A stretch of DNA of 64,000 nt from Coffea arabica. Taxonomy: Eukaryota > Streptophyta > Magnoliopsida > Gentianales > Rubiaceae. Of the stretch, positions 10,697-23,126 are shown in pieces. Location of the stretch: contig NC_092326.1 in assembly GCF_036785885.1 (NCBI RefSeq), positions 40,386,287 through 40,450,286 on the forward strand, given 5' to 3'. Each line of letters begins with the position of its first letter. The first letter of the stretch is position 1. The position numbers and the translations under genes were made by a program. The notes beneath the pieces are model-generated. The model had not been told where the DNA came from. It ran no database searches and saw only the letters and a program-made list of their open reading frames with translations.

Positions 10697-13218
10697 ATGA
10701 GGCAATCGTTCTCCTTCAGCTCATCCATTTTTGTAGCTTTGCTACTAGTACTGGCTGTTGCCTCAATAACCCCTCGAGCTGATGCCCGAGCATTTTTCAT
10801 TTTCGGTGACTCCCTAGTTGACAATGGCAACAACAACTATTTGCTCACCAGTGCCCGCGCCGATGCACCGCCCTATGGCATTGACTATCCGACTCACCGC
10901 CCGACTGGCCGTTTCTCAAATGGCCTGAATATACCTGATATCATTAGTACGTACTACTTGAGCTTCTACTTGATTGATTATTCACTATTGTATGTCATTC
11001 AGAGGGGAATTCTGCGGTCCCTCTAAGGTATCGTAAAGAACAAGTATGGTACCTTAGATGTTTAATGGGGTATGAAATTTCCCTTCTTTTGTTAGCAATA
11101 CTGGCAATTGATGGCACGTTAGAAATTTTATTGCATGGTACTAATTACGTACTGTATTACCACTACATATGTTGAATAATGTTGACACATTATGCATATT
11201 TAGGTGAGCGAATGGGCATGCAATCCCCGTTGCCGTATTTAGCTCCAGAGAATACGGGGCAGCGGCTGCTTAATGGTGCCAACTTTGCTTCTGCAGGAGT
11301 TGGAATCCTTAATGACACTGGCTTTCAATTTGTACGTCTAGTTGTGGGACAAATCAGCTGATTTGGAACCCTTTCCTTTTCTTTTTTCCCTCTCTGGAAC
11401 TGATAATGTGTATTTACCATGGCTTGGTGTAAAGACTAGGAAAGAAACAAAATTAACTACTTCTCTGCGTTCTGCAGCTGAACATAATCCGCATTACCAA
11501 GCAGTTGGAGTATTACCAACAATTCCAGACCCGAGTGGGTAGCCTTATTGGAGAACAACAGACCACACAACTTGTTAATCAAGGACTCGTTCTCATCACT
11601 CTTGGTGGTAATGATTTCGTCAACAACTACTATTTGGTGCCCTTCTCAGCACGATCCCGCCAATTTGCCCTGCCTGATTACGTCCGCTATCTCATTTCCG
11701 AGTATCGCAAAATTCTAATGGTAACTTCTTTTGCTCTACTTTTGGCAGTTCCCTCTATTTGGGGGCACAATAAGGTTAATTCACTGGGCGGAATGGCAAT
11801 AGCACTAGCATTGACTAGAACAATTGAAGCTTCCTAACTTTAGCTAGCTTACTGTGCGCCATATTTCGGTAGAATTTAAGTTCATGCAAACGTGAATGTT
11901 GTGGCAGTTGAATGGTCATAAAATGCATGCCAAGTTGGTGCAGGCAACTGTGGGACAGAGGCATTTTGATGAGCTTTTACTTGACCATAAAAATTGACCG
12001 GTGGATGAGAATTTATTAAAACTTGAAAGGGCTCTTTCCCTATTCGTAGCAGTACATGCATGTTTCTTATGGGAAACAGGAAAAAGTGACGGAGAGATTA
12101 TTTGTTATTGTTCACAAAAGATGGACTGTGGACTCGTATTTTTCTGCACCCCACCTATCAAGATCCAAAATGAATGAATTATGTACTACCAAAATATTAT
12201 AGTTTGGTTTTCATATTTGAGAGACCCATAAAGCCATTTTAACTTCACCATTGTGCAGAGGCTGTATGAATTGGGATCCAGGAAGGTCATTGTAACAGGT
12301 ACAGGTCCAATAGGTTGTGTACCAGCTGAATTGGCCCAGAGAAGTAGAAATGGTGAATGCTCAGCTGAATTGCAACATGCTGCTTCTTTGTTCAACCCAC
12401 AATTAGCACAACTGATAAGTGATATAAACAGTCAACTTGGATCTAATGTGTTTATGGCTGCAAATACCATGGCAATGCACATGGACTTTGTCTCTAATCC
12501 TCAGGCATTTGGTAAGTCAAAACTCAATAATATAAGCATTAGTACCTCTCAGTTACATCTTGCAGTACGTGCTTCTCTGGTTCAGGCCACTTTATGAGAG
12601 AGTTAAATTCTCAACCACTTGAAATAGAGCCAGCTAATGGTAAACATGATTGCCAAGGCTAAAGAATTGCCAGACATTTATGGCAAGTATGGGAAATAAT
12701 CGAGGACCACTTGGATAAAATATGGTAAGGAGGTATCACAGATTGATGGCAATACTCCTCCTAGCCTTTACGAGATTTACTAAATTGGTCCCTCTTGAGG
12801 GTAAAAAACAAAGGGTGGCCTAAAATCTTGCCCATGGACATTAACTAACACAGTTTGTAGCATTACCTTCTACTGAGAAGATAATGAGAAATTGGTAGCC
12901 ATATCTAGTTATAAACAGATGAGTAAATTGAAGAGAACAGCAATGGCGTATAATATATCTCTGATCTGACAAATTTTTGCAGGATTTGTTACATCAAAGA
13001 TAGCATGTTGTGGACAAGGTCCATACAATGGCATTGGCCTTTGCACACCCTTATCCAACTTGTGCCCCAACAGAGACATCTATGCATTCTGGGATCCATT
13101 CCATCCCTCAGAGAGGGCCAACAGGATCATTGTTCAGCAGATATTCTCAGGCTCCCCCCAATACATGCACCCAATGAATCTCAGTGCTGCACTGGCAATG
13201 GACACCAGCAGGACCTAA
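10697..13218 (+). CDS. LTL1: GDSL esterase/lipase, LTL1-like (copy 1)
   Basis: Five exons: 10697-10946, 11204-11331, 11478-11720, 12259-12511 and 12983-13218. All junctions are GT-AG, giving 369 aa (typical for the family). Residues 1-30 form a signal peptide with a hydrophobic core ([12 protein letters not shown]), so the enzyme is probably secreted. The SGNH catalytic set is complete: Ser39 in [13 protein letters not shown] (block I), Asn171 in GGNDF (block III), and Asp329 and His332 in DPFHP (block V). Plant enzymes of this group hydrolyse ester bonds in lipids or cutin-like substrates; the Arabidopsis LTL1 name comes from lithium tolerance. The real substrate here is not deducible. The start at 10697 was chosen because upstream in-frame codons precede the TATA box. 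A near-identical exon structure occurs in the paralogue at 20636. The gene looks fully functional. Confidence 0.95.
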
Positions 13219-13384
13219 AACTGAATTATTACAATGTTCTGTCTCCTGTGATTTGTTTTGTTTAGTCAGAGCACCTGTGGCTGTGTATGCTGTTTTTCTT
13301 TTCCTTTTTCTATTTTTTACCAGTTACTATAGTGGTATATCACAACATTGGTGTGTAATTTTGAAAATTCTACATTAATGAAGT

Positions 13385-13390
13385 AATAAA
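13385..13390 (+). terminator. Polyadenylation signal candidate, GDSL copy 1
   Basis: AATAAA lies 167 bp downstream of the stop codon, in a T-rich 3' region. Plant signals are loose, so the true cleavage site could differ. Confidence 0.4.
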
Positions 13391-14370
13391 TTGATATAAA
13401 ATAGCCCTGACTCATAAATTCATTAATTAACACTGGTTTTTTTTTTTAAGAGTGAAAGTTGAATATCTACCTTTGTATATTAAAAGAAAGAGATCTTACT
13501 GTAGTTTGGTTAGTCAAAAGTTATAAATATCTCTCCTCCCAATTCTTCTCTTCTTCCTCTTTCTGCCTCTGCATTCAACCCTTATCTCCCTCTTTTTTCT
13601 TCATCTTTCTTTTTTTCCCTTCAATTTTTTCTTTATAATTAATACACTAAGATTATTTTCTTACTATTTTTTTAGGTGATTACTGTTGACCATGGAGAGG
13701 TATCGCAACAATCAACTAATTTATACTGTCACTTTTTCTTCCATCAATTTTAACTCTCTAATTCAATATTTTGCTTTTTCCCTTTTTCTTTTCTTCCATC
13801 CTAATTTTTCTCAACCTGATTCCTTCTAGTACTACTAACTAGGGAAAGAAATAGGTTGGATGGGTATCGGGGAAGGGAATGTAAGTGAAAGGTGCTGAAT
13901 TCAGGATCTTCCACTTACACAAAAAAAAATTAATATAAAAAAATTGGTTATAGTAATCAACCAATCCAGAATTTTAAGAAAAAAATTTTAAAAAAAAAAA
14001 GGAAAGTTAGAATGTACCAGCACATGCAAAGGAATGGCCTCCAACTGATTTAATAATAGTGCCCAATTGACAGCACAATATTATGGTTTCCTGTCATTGA
14101 AAGTTCCATGATCCTAATGAGAATGCCAGAAAGGTGTAAATGGAATCTCAGGTACTAATTGAAGAGGTCTATGGGACACATTGAAAAGAGGTAGAGGAGA
14201 AAATTAATATTGCTTCAAGAGAAAAGAACAGTTAGTTGGATGGTGTTGAAGACAGTAATTGCTGCTTACACAACCTTAGCTGTTTAAAACTATGAAGAGG
14301 AGAAATAACAGAATACATGCAATTAGCTATAATGAATTGCACAAGGCCAAGCAGCTGAGAATTGCAGAAG

Positions 14371-14372
<2 letters not shown>

Positions 14373-14438
<66 letters not shown>

Positions 14439-14462
14439 ATGTGTGTGTGTGTGTGTGTGTGT
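14373..14462. repeat. (TA)n-(TG)n microsatellite
   Basis: About 27 TA units, then a short GTAT transition, then about 11 TG units. Compound microsatellites like this are usually highly length-variable. Confidence 0.95.
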
Positions 14463-14741
14463 TGGTAACGAATTAACGTTTGTATTACTAATGGGCTGAG
14501 TTAGTTTATCAAACTTTATTAAGATTTTGCAATTTACAATCATAGGGGTCATTAGGAGATAATTATGCTTAATTTGGTGGACTAATCTCTTATTAGCCTG
14601 TATATAAGCAGAATCTGTGTCAGAATGTTTGAATATTCTTGACAGCGATGATAATTTTTTTGGTTTCTTAGCGGACTCTATTTTGTGTGAACTGCGATTT
14701 AGGACATATAATTACTTGCATGATTTGTCAAGACCAGAGAG

Positions 14742-14746
<5 letters not shown>

Positions 14747-14806
<60 letters not shown>

Positions 14807-14809
14807 TTT
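14747..14809. repeat. (TA)n microsatellite followed by a T-run
   Basis: About 26 TA units directly followed by 11 T residues. It lies only about 285 bp from the other TA tract. Confidence 0.95.
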
Positions 14810-15296
14810 CTTGACAATATTTGGATTCATATATGCCAACAACTACCCAGTGGATTAATTTGAGCGGCCTGTTTTGGTGGGCTCGAGCGCGCTTTGACGG
14901 CCAATTTCTCCCTTAATGGGTTTTGTTGAAGCCAACTCAGAATTTCTTCTGCTTACAGTTTGAGCCTAAAAGCCCACCCAATAGTTAGGGGGGACGGAAA
15001 CGAGTATAAATGAAGCCAACATCCTGCAATTCAAACTTGATTATTTTAACAAATTTGAAACTTTGTTTAATTTAACTTGTTTACTTCTCTCGAGCCAAAC
15101 TCAAATGAGCTTTTATCGAGTATAACTCAGACAGATTGTACTTTTTACATGTAAATTTTACAAATATACTAATTGGTCGAACTAAACTTGAGCCGAATTT
15201 GAAAATTTATGAAACGTGAAATACTATTCAATTTTGATTTGATTAGTTGGTGAACTAAATTCGAATGGACTTTTACTAAATTTTTTTTTTATTTTT

Positions 15297-15337
15297 ATTT
15301 TGGGGGCCTCTTTAAGCAGAAAAGAGGCCCCCAAAAT
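15297..15337. repeat. Perfect 17-bp hairpin
   Basis: The left arm ATTTTGGGGGCCTCTTT (15297-15313) and its exact reverse complement (15321-15337) are separated by a 7-nt loop, AAGCAGA. The stem is perfectly paired and has a G/C-rich core unlike the surrounding AT-rich DNA. Its role is unknown. It directly abuts the coding-like fragment on the minus strand at 15340-15489. Confidence 0.85.
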
Positions 15338-15339
15338 TT

Positions 15340-15489
15340 TCATATTTGGAGGAGCATGTTCGTAATGGTGGTAGCTTTTTGCATTTCATCTGGTAGCAGT
15401 CCTTCTTTTCCTTGGCAAAGCAAAGCAACCATTTTATGACATCTAACTTCCAAGAAATCAGAAGGTAAGCGTTCCCATACATCATACAT
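15340..15489 (-). pseudogene. Unidentified coding-like exon fragment
   Basis: Minus-strand open frame of 49 codons from ATG at 15489 to TGA ending at 15340. Its composition looks protein-like (mixed charged and hydrophobic residues such as WERLPSDFLEVRCHKM and LLPDEMQKATT), unlike the low-complexity frames around it. I do not recognise the family. No other exons, promoter or splice partners are visible nearby, so a captured or relic exon is more likely than a complete small gene. It lies next to the perfect hairpin at 15297-15337. Confidence 0.4.
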
Positions 15490-16551
15490 GCTTCATTTGT
15501 GTTGGAGAAACTTGAGTTTGGCATTCATTTAAGAATTTCACATTCTAAATCTCGACTTAAGCAAAACATATTCATCTACTTAAATGTGATTTTTTATTTA
15601 GTATATATGATGTATTTGTTTATACACACATCACCCTGTGCATATACATACATATAAATGTATGTATGTGTGTGTGTATATATGTATAGGGTTTCTCTTT
15701 TATGGCATACTTAATTATTTGAACTTTGGTAATTGATACCATCATTTTTTCAAACTTTCTTGTGTTCCACCTCTGCCAAACGAACAGTAATGAGCACATA
15801 GTATTTTAAGTGATAGCTTTCAGGGATCAATTTGGACTAACCTTAGGGAACGTCTCTGTTTCTTCAAATTTTTTGACTGGCTTCTACAACTAGCCTCTAT
15901 TCCCATCTCGCTTCTTTATGACAAAAAAGTTACCGGCTTAATGATTCCAACATAAGCCCACGTAGACTTCCACCTTGAGTAAAACTTTCTTGAATTACCT
16001 TTTAATACCTTGTCAATATAGTGATTTTTTTATACTAGCAACTTTAGATGCGTGCCACGTGCTCATAATTTGAAATGCAAATTTAAATTTATATTATACG
16101 ATATAATCTAAACCTACTAATGTAATAAAAATTATGTACCGACAGTGTTTAAAAAAAATTATTCAACTTTCTTGCCAAATATTTATTGTGTGCATTACAC
16201 ATAAACACGTCTTTTCCAATGTGAAATATGGAGTTTTTTTTCATAACTTTCCAATAAATTAATTACTTTGAAGAATTTTCTGTCTCACTATATTTGTTAT
16301 TGTCTTTAACCACGATGATCTCCGGTCCATCCCAAAGCACTTTTGTAGCTTAGGCTTTTATTTTTACTCGCCAGCCATTAGTAACTCTACATTAGTACTT
16401 TGTACTTCAAATTCACTTGACTTAAAAAAAAAAACTAATCTTCAAATGTCATGTGAGTTCTGGGGAGGTATCTTGAGACAAAGACGCAGGGAAGATATCT
16501 GGGCCGGGATAGTGGGTTCTTCTTTAAGATCTAGTAGAAACTGCCCTACTA
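15490..16551. other. Intergenic, no gene seen
   Basis: AT-rich DNA with (TA)n/(TG)n-like tracts near 15,600-15,690. No recognisable protein, RNA gene or well-formed transposon end. Confidence 0.5.
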
Positions 16552-16556
16552 ACTTT

Positions 16557-19335
16557 TGTGAGGACTCGTAAATTTTCTTTCTTTTATAATATTTTATTTT
16601 ATTTTCTTGCATGCATTTTCTTCATTATACCATAATATATTGATTTTCCAGAGATTTTTATAAGTAAGTATAGTTTTAAATCAATTTTTTTATTATAAGT
16701 TAGTTCTTGAGAAATTTGGAGTGTATATTGGATGTGGGGCCCGCTAGAGAGTTAAGTGAGAGAAATTCGGCCGATTAGGTTAAGTTGTGCATAAAGGGAT
16801 TTAATTACTAGGTGTTAAGAGATAATTAGAGGTTACTTAGATGGTTTAATTTTGGAGTGACAAAATGATAAGTTTAAACTTAAAAGGTGCCACGTGTCAC
16901 TTTCTTATTCGAGTTTGGACTTTGACTACTATTCTTTAACTTTACTAAAACCTCAATTTGACCCAAAAATCATCTTCATTTCACCTCTCTTGGCCGAACT
17001 CCTTAGGGAGAGAAAAGAAAGAAACCTTCAACTTTTATTCTTCATTTCTCGCTTAGATCTTGCAAACCAACCGATCAAATCTTGAATTTATCCACAAAAG
17101 TGACTTGCTAAGGGAGTTTGAAGGTCTTCGTGGAGTTGTTTTGAAAGAAAAACCCCTAAACTACTACCTTTCTTGAGGAGTTAAGGTATTTTGTTCCTAA
17201 TAATGGTCAATTGGTGACTTATGGTAACTAACTAGGTGATTTTATGGAAAATTTCATGGATTAAAGTGAAGTTAGCTAAATTTTTGATTTTTTTGGGATT
17301 TTTCTATTTTCATATGATGATTATGGTTGGCCTTGGATTGATGGCTCTAAATTGTATTAAATGGATCCCTTGTGCGTTAATTGCGGTTATTTGCGAAAAA
17401 TTTCAGCTTATGCGAAAGATTTCAGTGTTAGGGTTCCAATCTGCCCTGTTCTGACAGGCTTTATTAGTGCATGTTAGAGGCCGAATCAGGTTTAGGTTAA
17501 AACATGAAAGTTGTAGCAAATGGTGTTAATTAGCTGCCTGCAAAATTTCAGCTCAATCGGAGCATTGCAGCATATGAAATGACCGAAATACGTTTGACTG
17601 CCCATGAACCCTGTTTCACGGACAAATTTCTGTTTTCGTGGAGTTTTCCATTTTTTACCATGAAAATGCATGATTTGGTTTTGGAGGTTTTCATAAGAAA
17701 TGTAGGTATATGTTTTGGTTTTGAAACACCATAAGATTCGTTTCAATCCGATAAGTGTAGTTTCAGTTGTGTTTATTGTGCCGAAAGGTGTGTTTTATCA
17801 TCTATGATTTGTATGTGGTTGATTTGAGATGAATTGGTGTTGATTGTAAGATAAAAAAGTAAGGAAATGTAGGGGACATGCTGTCCAGATTGTGGGAATG
17901 TGGGATTTTTTCGAGTTTGGTTTGGTTTGGGATATGTATAAGAAAGGCTTTTTGGGTTGTTTGAACTCTAGGTCTTCATGTTACCTTTCATTCCCAAAAA
18001 TCATGTTTTACACCCTTGCATTAGTAATTATTTGGCGAGGCATACGACTAGCAGTCGAGTCTCACTTGTGCATTTCGTTTACTCGATTTTGGATATGAAA
18101 TTTTCAATTGTTTTATTTTGGTTATTTTAGGGTTTCTTGACGATTAAAGCTACTTTGGTGTGAAAACTTTTGAAGTATCTGTACTTGAATCGGTGAGTGT
18201 ACCACTCCCCTGAATTATTGCTAAACTGGTTATCTGTACTTGCAAATTGCTATTTGAATGTCCTTCCCGACTGTTTATTTTGTACGAGACGAGTGTGTAC
18301 TTTATCACACTTGTTCTCTGGCCTGTGTGGCTTGTTTCCTGTATATACTTGAATCTGTTACCTGCGCCTGTTATAATGTCGTTTGGAAGTGTATCCAACG
18401 ACTTTCTTGTTAAATCTGAGCTCAATCTCATAGGGAGTTGATTGAATCGAGTCAGCAAGGGATTAGTCAAGAAAATTAACAATCCATGGGTGCCTGTTCC
18501 TGAGAAATCTATGGATATTGGAGACTCTGGATTTCCGGTATACTCGAGTATTACCATTCCTGTTCCTGTTTGGCGTTTGGGCCCGGTAAGGGGTATGTTT
18601 GGTGAACGGGATTTTGGCGTAAGAGGGGTCTACGGACATGTGTGTTTTATGAATACAAACGTTGACGGATGGTCAACGGGGCTGGATCAATTATTGCAAT
18701 AGGGATTTGGCTCCTGAGAGCCACCTGTATCTTTTACATTGTGGTGTTCGTTCATTTCTCGTATTTGATGTGAATAAGTGCCTTAAAAGTGATTTCTCAT
18801 GATTTCTACTATTTATAATTTTGGTACCTCGTTGACCTTCTAGCTCATCCCGTCCCGTTATCCTTATTTTCCTTGCAGGGAACCATCTTTTTGGACCAAT
18901 GATCATTTTGAAGAATGAATTGAGCTTGTATAAACACCCTCTTTGTATAGCTTCTTGGAAGTTGGAAACCCTAAATGTATCATAATACAATGTTTTCTTT
19001 TGGGGTTGTAAACGTACTACTATGTATATTTTGAAGTGTTTCCTCATGTTTCTGTGACATATTTTTGGGAATGTACATTCTCTCATGTTAAACAAAGTTT
19101 ACTTGTGCTTGGTTGGATTGTAACGGGGCAGTTTTGATTTTCGTGAGAACGTTGTATCAAGGATTGAAGGTATCTTTTAATTTGGCTCAATTGGGTTCTG
19201 AATGTTACCTTTTCGAAGTTCTTTTGAACGTTTTGTAGGGTTTACGTTTGTTCCGGATCCGTAGTCTCTGCGAGAGTTGAGCAGGCGGTCCGCTAAACCC
19301 TTTGGTTCGCCTTAGGGTGAGGTAGGGCTATCACA
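16557..19335 (+). mobile_element. Solo LTR of an LTR retrotransposon (copy 1)
   Basis: A 2,779-bp unit that begins TGTGAGGACTCGTAA and ends GGGCTATCACA, so it has TG...CA termini. It is flanked by the 5-bp direct repeat ACTTT (16552-16556 and 19336-19340), the duplication made by LTR-retrotransposon integrases. No gag-pol lies inside or beside it, so it is a solo LTR left by recombination between two LTRs. It aligns block by block with the solo LTR at 32125-35242 (for example TCGGTGAGTGTACCACTCCC and the GGTCCGCTAAACCC-type end). The unusual length is seen in some Ty3/gypsy families such as Tekay/Del, but the lineage cannot be proven without an internal domain. Confidence 0.92.
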
Positions 19336-19340
19336 ACTTT

Positions 19341-20472
19341 CCCGTAGTCTCACATCGTTTCTTCAGGGTTGGGGGATTGAGTAGTTAAGTCCCCAGATTT
19401 ACCTCAAGAGTTGCCGGCTTTTGGGGTTAAATCTGGAATTAGATTTAATTAACTAATTTCAAAAGTCTGAAAAAAAAATGTCATGTGAGTGTAGCTGCGT
19501 CACTTGAGTAATTTTTAGTAATATAAAAGATTTTCTTTTTCTTTTTCTTTCTATCAGTGTTGGAACTTGGATGAAAGAAAATTCGGTCATGTATATCAAC
19601 CAGCAATCAATGCCGTGGAATTTTCTGAATAAATGCTTCTGATCTTTTTCAAGCAAAGAAGGGAACTGTTTAGGAAGCTATTAATGATGCACATATCCAA
19701 GTCTGCATTGTCAACCTAAGTGTGTGTGTGTATGTGTACAACAAGCTCTTGATGTTCTTGTAATTGAATTCATACAAATATAGTTGGGAAATCTATTGAG
19801 CCATTTTTTACTTTAGCCATTTACTAAGTGTTGAATTCGAGAAGCAAAGAGCTTAATTAGTTCTTACTTTTACATTATCAGATCCAGATACATAATCTGC
19901 ACTCTTAAGGTCAAACAAGCTGAGATAACCCTTCCATATTTTGTTGACATTTTTTCTTTTCCTTCTGCATAGTTTTTGGTTATATCTTGTGGACTTTGAA
20001 GTCTTCATTAAACAACGAGCTACAATACATTTTTCTCCTCTAAATCGGCTCCTAAGTATGTAGAGAGTAAATACTCCTATAAATACCTCTTTATTGTAAA
20101 TTGAAGCAAGAATGGAAAGACAAACGGGACAATTAATTACTTGTGCTCAAGCCCCAAGTAAGTCTGAGGATCCATTTTCCCTTCGTTATTATCAGCAAAA
20201 GCAAGTAAGGAAGACTACGTATGAATCCAATTTCGAAAGAGCTTTGCTTTTTACCACTACAAACCAAAGCCAATTATGATTGCAATACTGCATCCTACTA
20301 ACAATATTCACAAACAACTGCACAAATTAAATACCATATTGTTTGACCATTTTTTTACGTGCCTTGGTGGAAGACTTCTCTCTGGTATCAGTATCACCAC
20401 CAGGAATTTGTTCTCTTGAATCAAAGCCATTGACCGCATTACCCAACCCCTTCACCCAACCTTGTGGACGTG
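19341..20472. other. Intergenic, upstream of the second GDSL gene
   Basis: No coding sequence is recognised. The distal part must contain the promoter of the downstream GDSL gene. No transposon termini were seen. Confidence 0.45.
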
Positions 20473-20482
20473 TATATATAAA
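20473..20482 (+). promoter_or_regulatory. TATA box of the second GDSL gene
   Basis: TATATATAAA lies 154 bp upstream of the initiator ATG at 20636, in a position comparable to the TATA box of the first copy. Confidence 0.65.
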
Positions 20483-20635
20483 TACATCTCTATCCCCAGC
20501 CTCTTCAGACACCCCCTGTCTTCTTCCTTCGAGCAATAGCAAAATTTTGCTCTTCTTTTCTACAGGGTTAATTGCTAGCTATCAGGGAAAAAAAAATTAG
20601 CAGCAGCATTGCTCTTGAAAGAATTTTCAACAGTT

Positions 20636-22711
20636 ATGGCTCCATTGGGTACAATGCTGGTCCTCCTCTCATTAGTACTAGGCAGTGCAAAAATAATTCC
20701 TCAAGCAGAAGCTCGGGCGTTTTTTGTGTTCGGTGATTCTTTGGTCGATAATGGAAACAACAACTACTTGGTCACCACTGCTCGCGCCGACACACCACCG
20801 TATGGAATTGATTTTCCGACGCACAGTCCCACCGGTCGTTTCTCAAATGGCTATAACCTCCCCGACTTGATAGGTTGATCAGCTTTCACTTATATATATT
20901 TCCTTTACGTGATTCTTGACTAAAATTTGCTGTTTATGTATCATCACCGTTTCTAAACTCGATTCTTTTGAGAACCTGTCTCCACCTCCACCACAATTTT
21001 ATCATCTCATTCCATTCATTCAGTTAGCAATTAAAATTTTGTGTATAGCGTGCCTATATCTGTACTTCTTGAATGAGTAAACTACACACACACAAAATAG
21101 ATCCATGCATGCAGACAAATAGATAAATTTATGACAGAAGATTTATGATCATACGCATGAAGTGGGGGTTAAATTTTTCTGTTCTTTTGTCCATCTAGTG
21201 CAATTTAATTAGCAGTTGGTAGTTTTTTTTTTTCCTTTTCTTTTCGTTTCAGGTCAATACTATGGCTTGGAAGCAACATTGCCATACTTGAGTCCGGAGC
21301 TTTCTGGGGATAAGCTGCTTCATGGTGCTAACTTTGCCTCTGCTGGAGTCGGCATCCTTAATGACACTGGAGTCCAATTTGTAAGCTACCGCTTGGACAG
21401 TTGTCGATCCATTAATATCCTAATTTTTATGTTTTTTTTTATTTCATTTTTAAATATTCTTTGTTTCAGACTTTGGATCCTCATAGTATTTTGTATTCGA
21501 CAAATATTGGATGGGTCCTTGACCTTTGTGTGTGTTTCTTGAAAACTATTATTATTATCGCTTTCATGTCCATTATTCTTCGCCATCATAGAGCATGCCT
21601 AGCCTCTTGAAACTAGCCGACATGTCCCATTATGTTTTTCTCTCGACTGTTTCGTAAAGCCCTAATCTGGCTAGGAAACTAAAAACTTGATGGGATTTCT
21701 GCATTTGCAGATTAATATCATTGGGATGTACGATCAAATAGCATACTTTCTGCAGTACCAGAAGCGACTGAGCGATCAAATTGGAGCTGAAAATGCTACG
21801 AAACTCGTCAAGGAGTCCCTTGTTCTGATCACTTTGGGTGGCAACGATTTCGTCAACAACTATTACTTGATACCTTACTCTCCAAGGTCTCAGCAATTCA
21901 ATCTCCAAGACTACTGTAAATACCTCATCTCTGAATATCGAAAAATTTTACAGGTAAATGCAGCCTTTACTTTTCCACATTTCTTTGTTTCTCGCACTCA
22001 CGATTTCAAACAAAATAACAGCACCTTTTTTTTTTTCCTCAAACTCTTTGTGCTTTTTGGTAGATTGTACAAGCAAAAATCTTTTTTTTTTTTTTAAATT
22101 AAAAAAATTTTGGGAAATATTACATGCAGAGACTACATGAAGTAGGAGCGGAAAGGGTAATAGTGACGGGAACAGGACCATTGGGATGTGTCCCAGCAGA
22201 ATTAGCCATGCGGAGCAGCAATGGTGAATGTGCAGATGAACTGCAAACTGCCGCATCACTTTTCAATCCCCAACTAGCCGAAATGCTCACTGGACTAAAC
22301 AAAGAGATAGGCAGTGATGTCTTTGTTGCTGCAAACACCAATCGAGCACACATGGATTTCATTGCCAACCCTCAAGCATTTGGTAACTTAAATCAATTGG
22401 AATATAAAACTGTTGCCATTGCTCTCTCTAAGATATATATGGTTCTGCAGCTTAACAAATGGATGTCAAATGGTGAATGGACAGGTTTTGAGACAGCTAA
22501 GATAGCATGTTGCGGACAAGGCCCTTATAATGGGATTGGACTTTGCACGCCTTTTTCCAACTTGTGCCCCAACAGAGGCACATATGTATTCTGGGATGCT
22601 TTTCATCCAACTGAAAGGGCCAACAGGTTGATCGTGCAGCAGATGTTCAATGGCTCGACATTTTACATGAATCCCATGAACCTTAGCACCATCAGGATTT
22701 TGGATCCATAG
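20636..22711 (+). CDS. LTL1: GDSL esterase/lipase, LTL1-like (copy 2)
   Basis: Five exons: 20636-20873, 21253-21380, 21711-21953, 22130-22382 and 22485-22711, encoding 362 aa. Exons 2-4 have exactly the same lengths (128, 243 and 253 nt) and phases as in the copy at 10697, so the two are tandem duplicates. The signal peptide spans about residues 1-26. The catalytic set is complete: Ser35 ([13 protein letters not shown]), Asn167 (GGND), Asp325 and His328 (DAFHP). The predicted role is the same as copy 1: a secreted SGNH esterase of lipid or cutin-type esters, substrate unknown. Intron 4 is only 102 nt, a multiple of three, and carries no in-frame stop. Retaining it would insert 34 residues before the last catalytic block. 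Copy 2 differs from copy 1 in exon 1 and in the C-terminal tail. Confidence 0.95.
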
Positions 22712-23126
22712 CCATGATGTGATGATTTGATCCGACCTTCAAATTACATTTCAGCATTTGGCGTTGTGTTTATCATTAATCTGGACTTGCCTTTCATTTG
22801 TTACACTAGTTTGCTGTTTCTGCCAATGATAGATTAGACTCTCTTCTGATGCATGTCAGTTGCTTGTAGACATCATGATATCAAGAAGTCCGTATCTCTT
22901 CATGGGAGTACATTATGCTGCAGTTTTCGCTTTCATTAATTTTACAGATTTTTTCAGGAGTGGAATGAATTTGATGGAGCAATTGACATCTCAAACACAA
23001 ATAACACATTTCTCTGTAAAGAGATGAAGTTTGGTTGTGAAATGAGAACCAAATAGTTACAAGGTATCAACCCTGGTATGATATCTAGTTCCTTGACAGA
23101 AACGAATGTTAAAGCATAACAACTCT
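22712..23126. other. 3' flank of GDSL copy 2
   Basis: Probably contains the 3' UTR of the second GDSL gene. No canonical AATAAA was noted close to the stop, and no other feature is supported. Confidence 0.4.

Larger units (their letters stand above)
13391..15296. other. Intergenic, microsatellite-rich, no gene seen
   Basis: CT-rich stretches around 13,530-13,640, then AT-rich DNA containing two long (TA)n tracts listed separately. Translations through those tracts (runs of Tyr/Ile) are artefacts. No gene, RNA or transposon end is supported. Confidence 0.5.

Noticed and set aside
14232..14814. Open frames rich in Tyr/Ile on both strands
   Set aside because: They are translations of the (TA)n microsatellites.
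16034..16070. Minus-strand Helitron 3' end (CTAGT with a nearby GC-rich stretch)
   Set aside because: The hairpin arms pair poorly and the spacing to CTAG is too long. The evidence is insufficient compared with the clean end at 37498-37526.
18150..19095. Open frames of up to 135 codons within the first solo LTR
   Set aside because: They are not conserved in the matching part of the second solo LTR and have no known domains.
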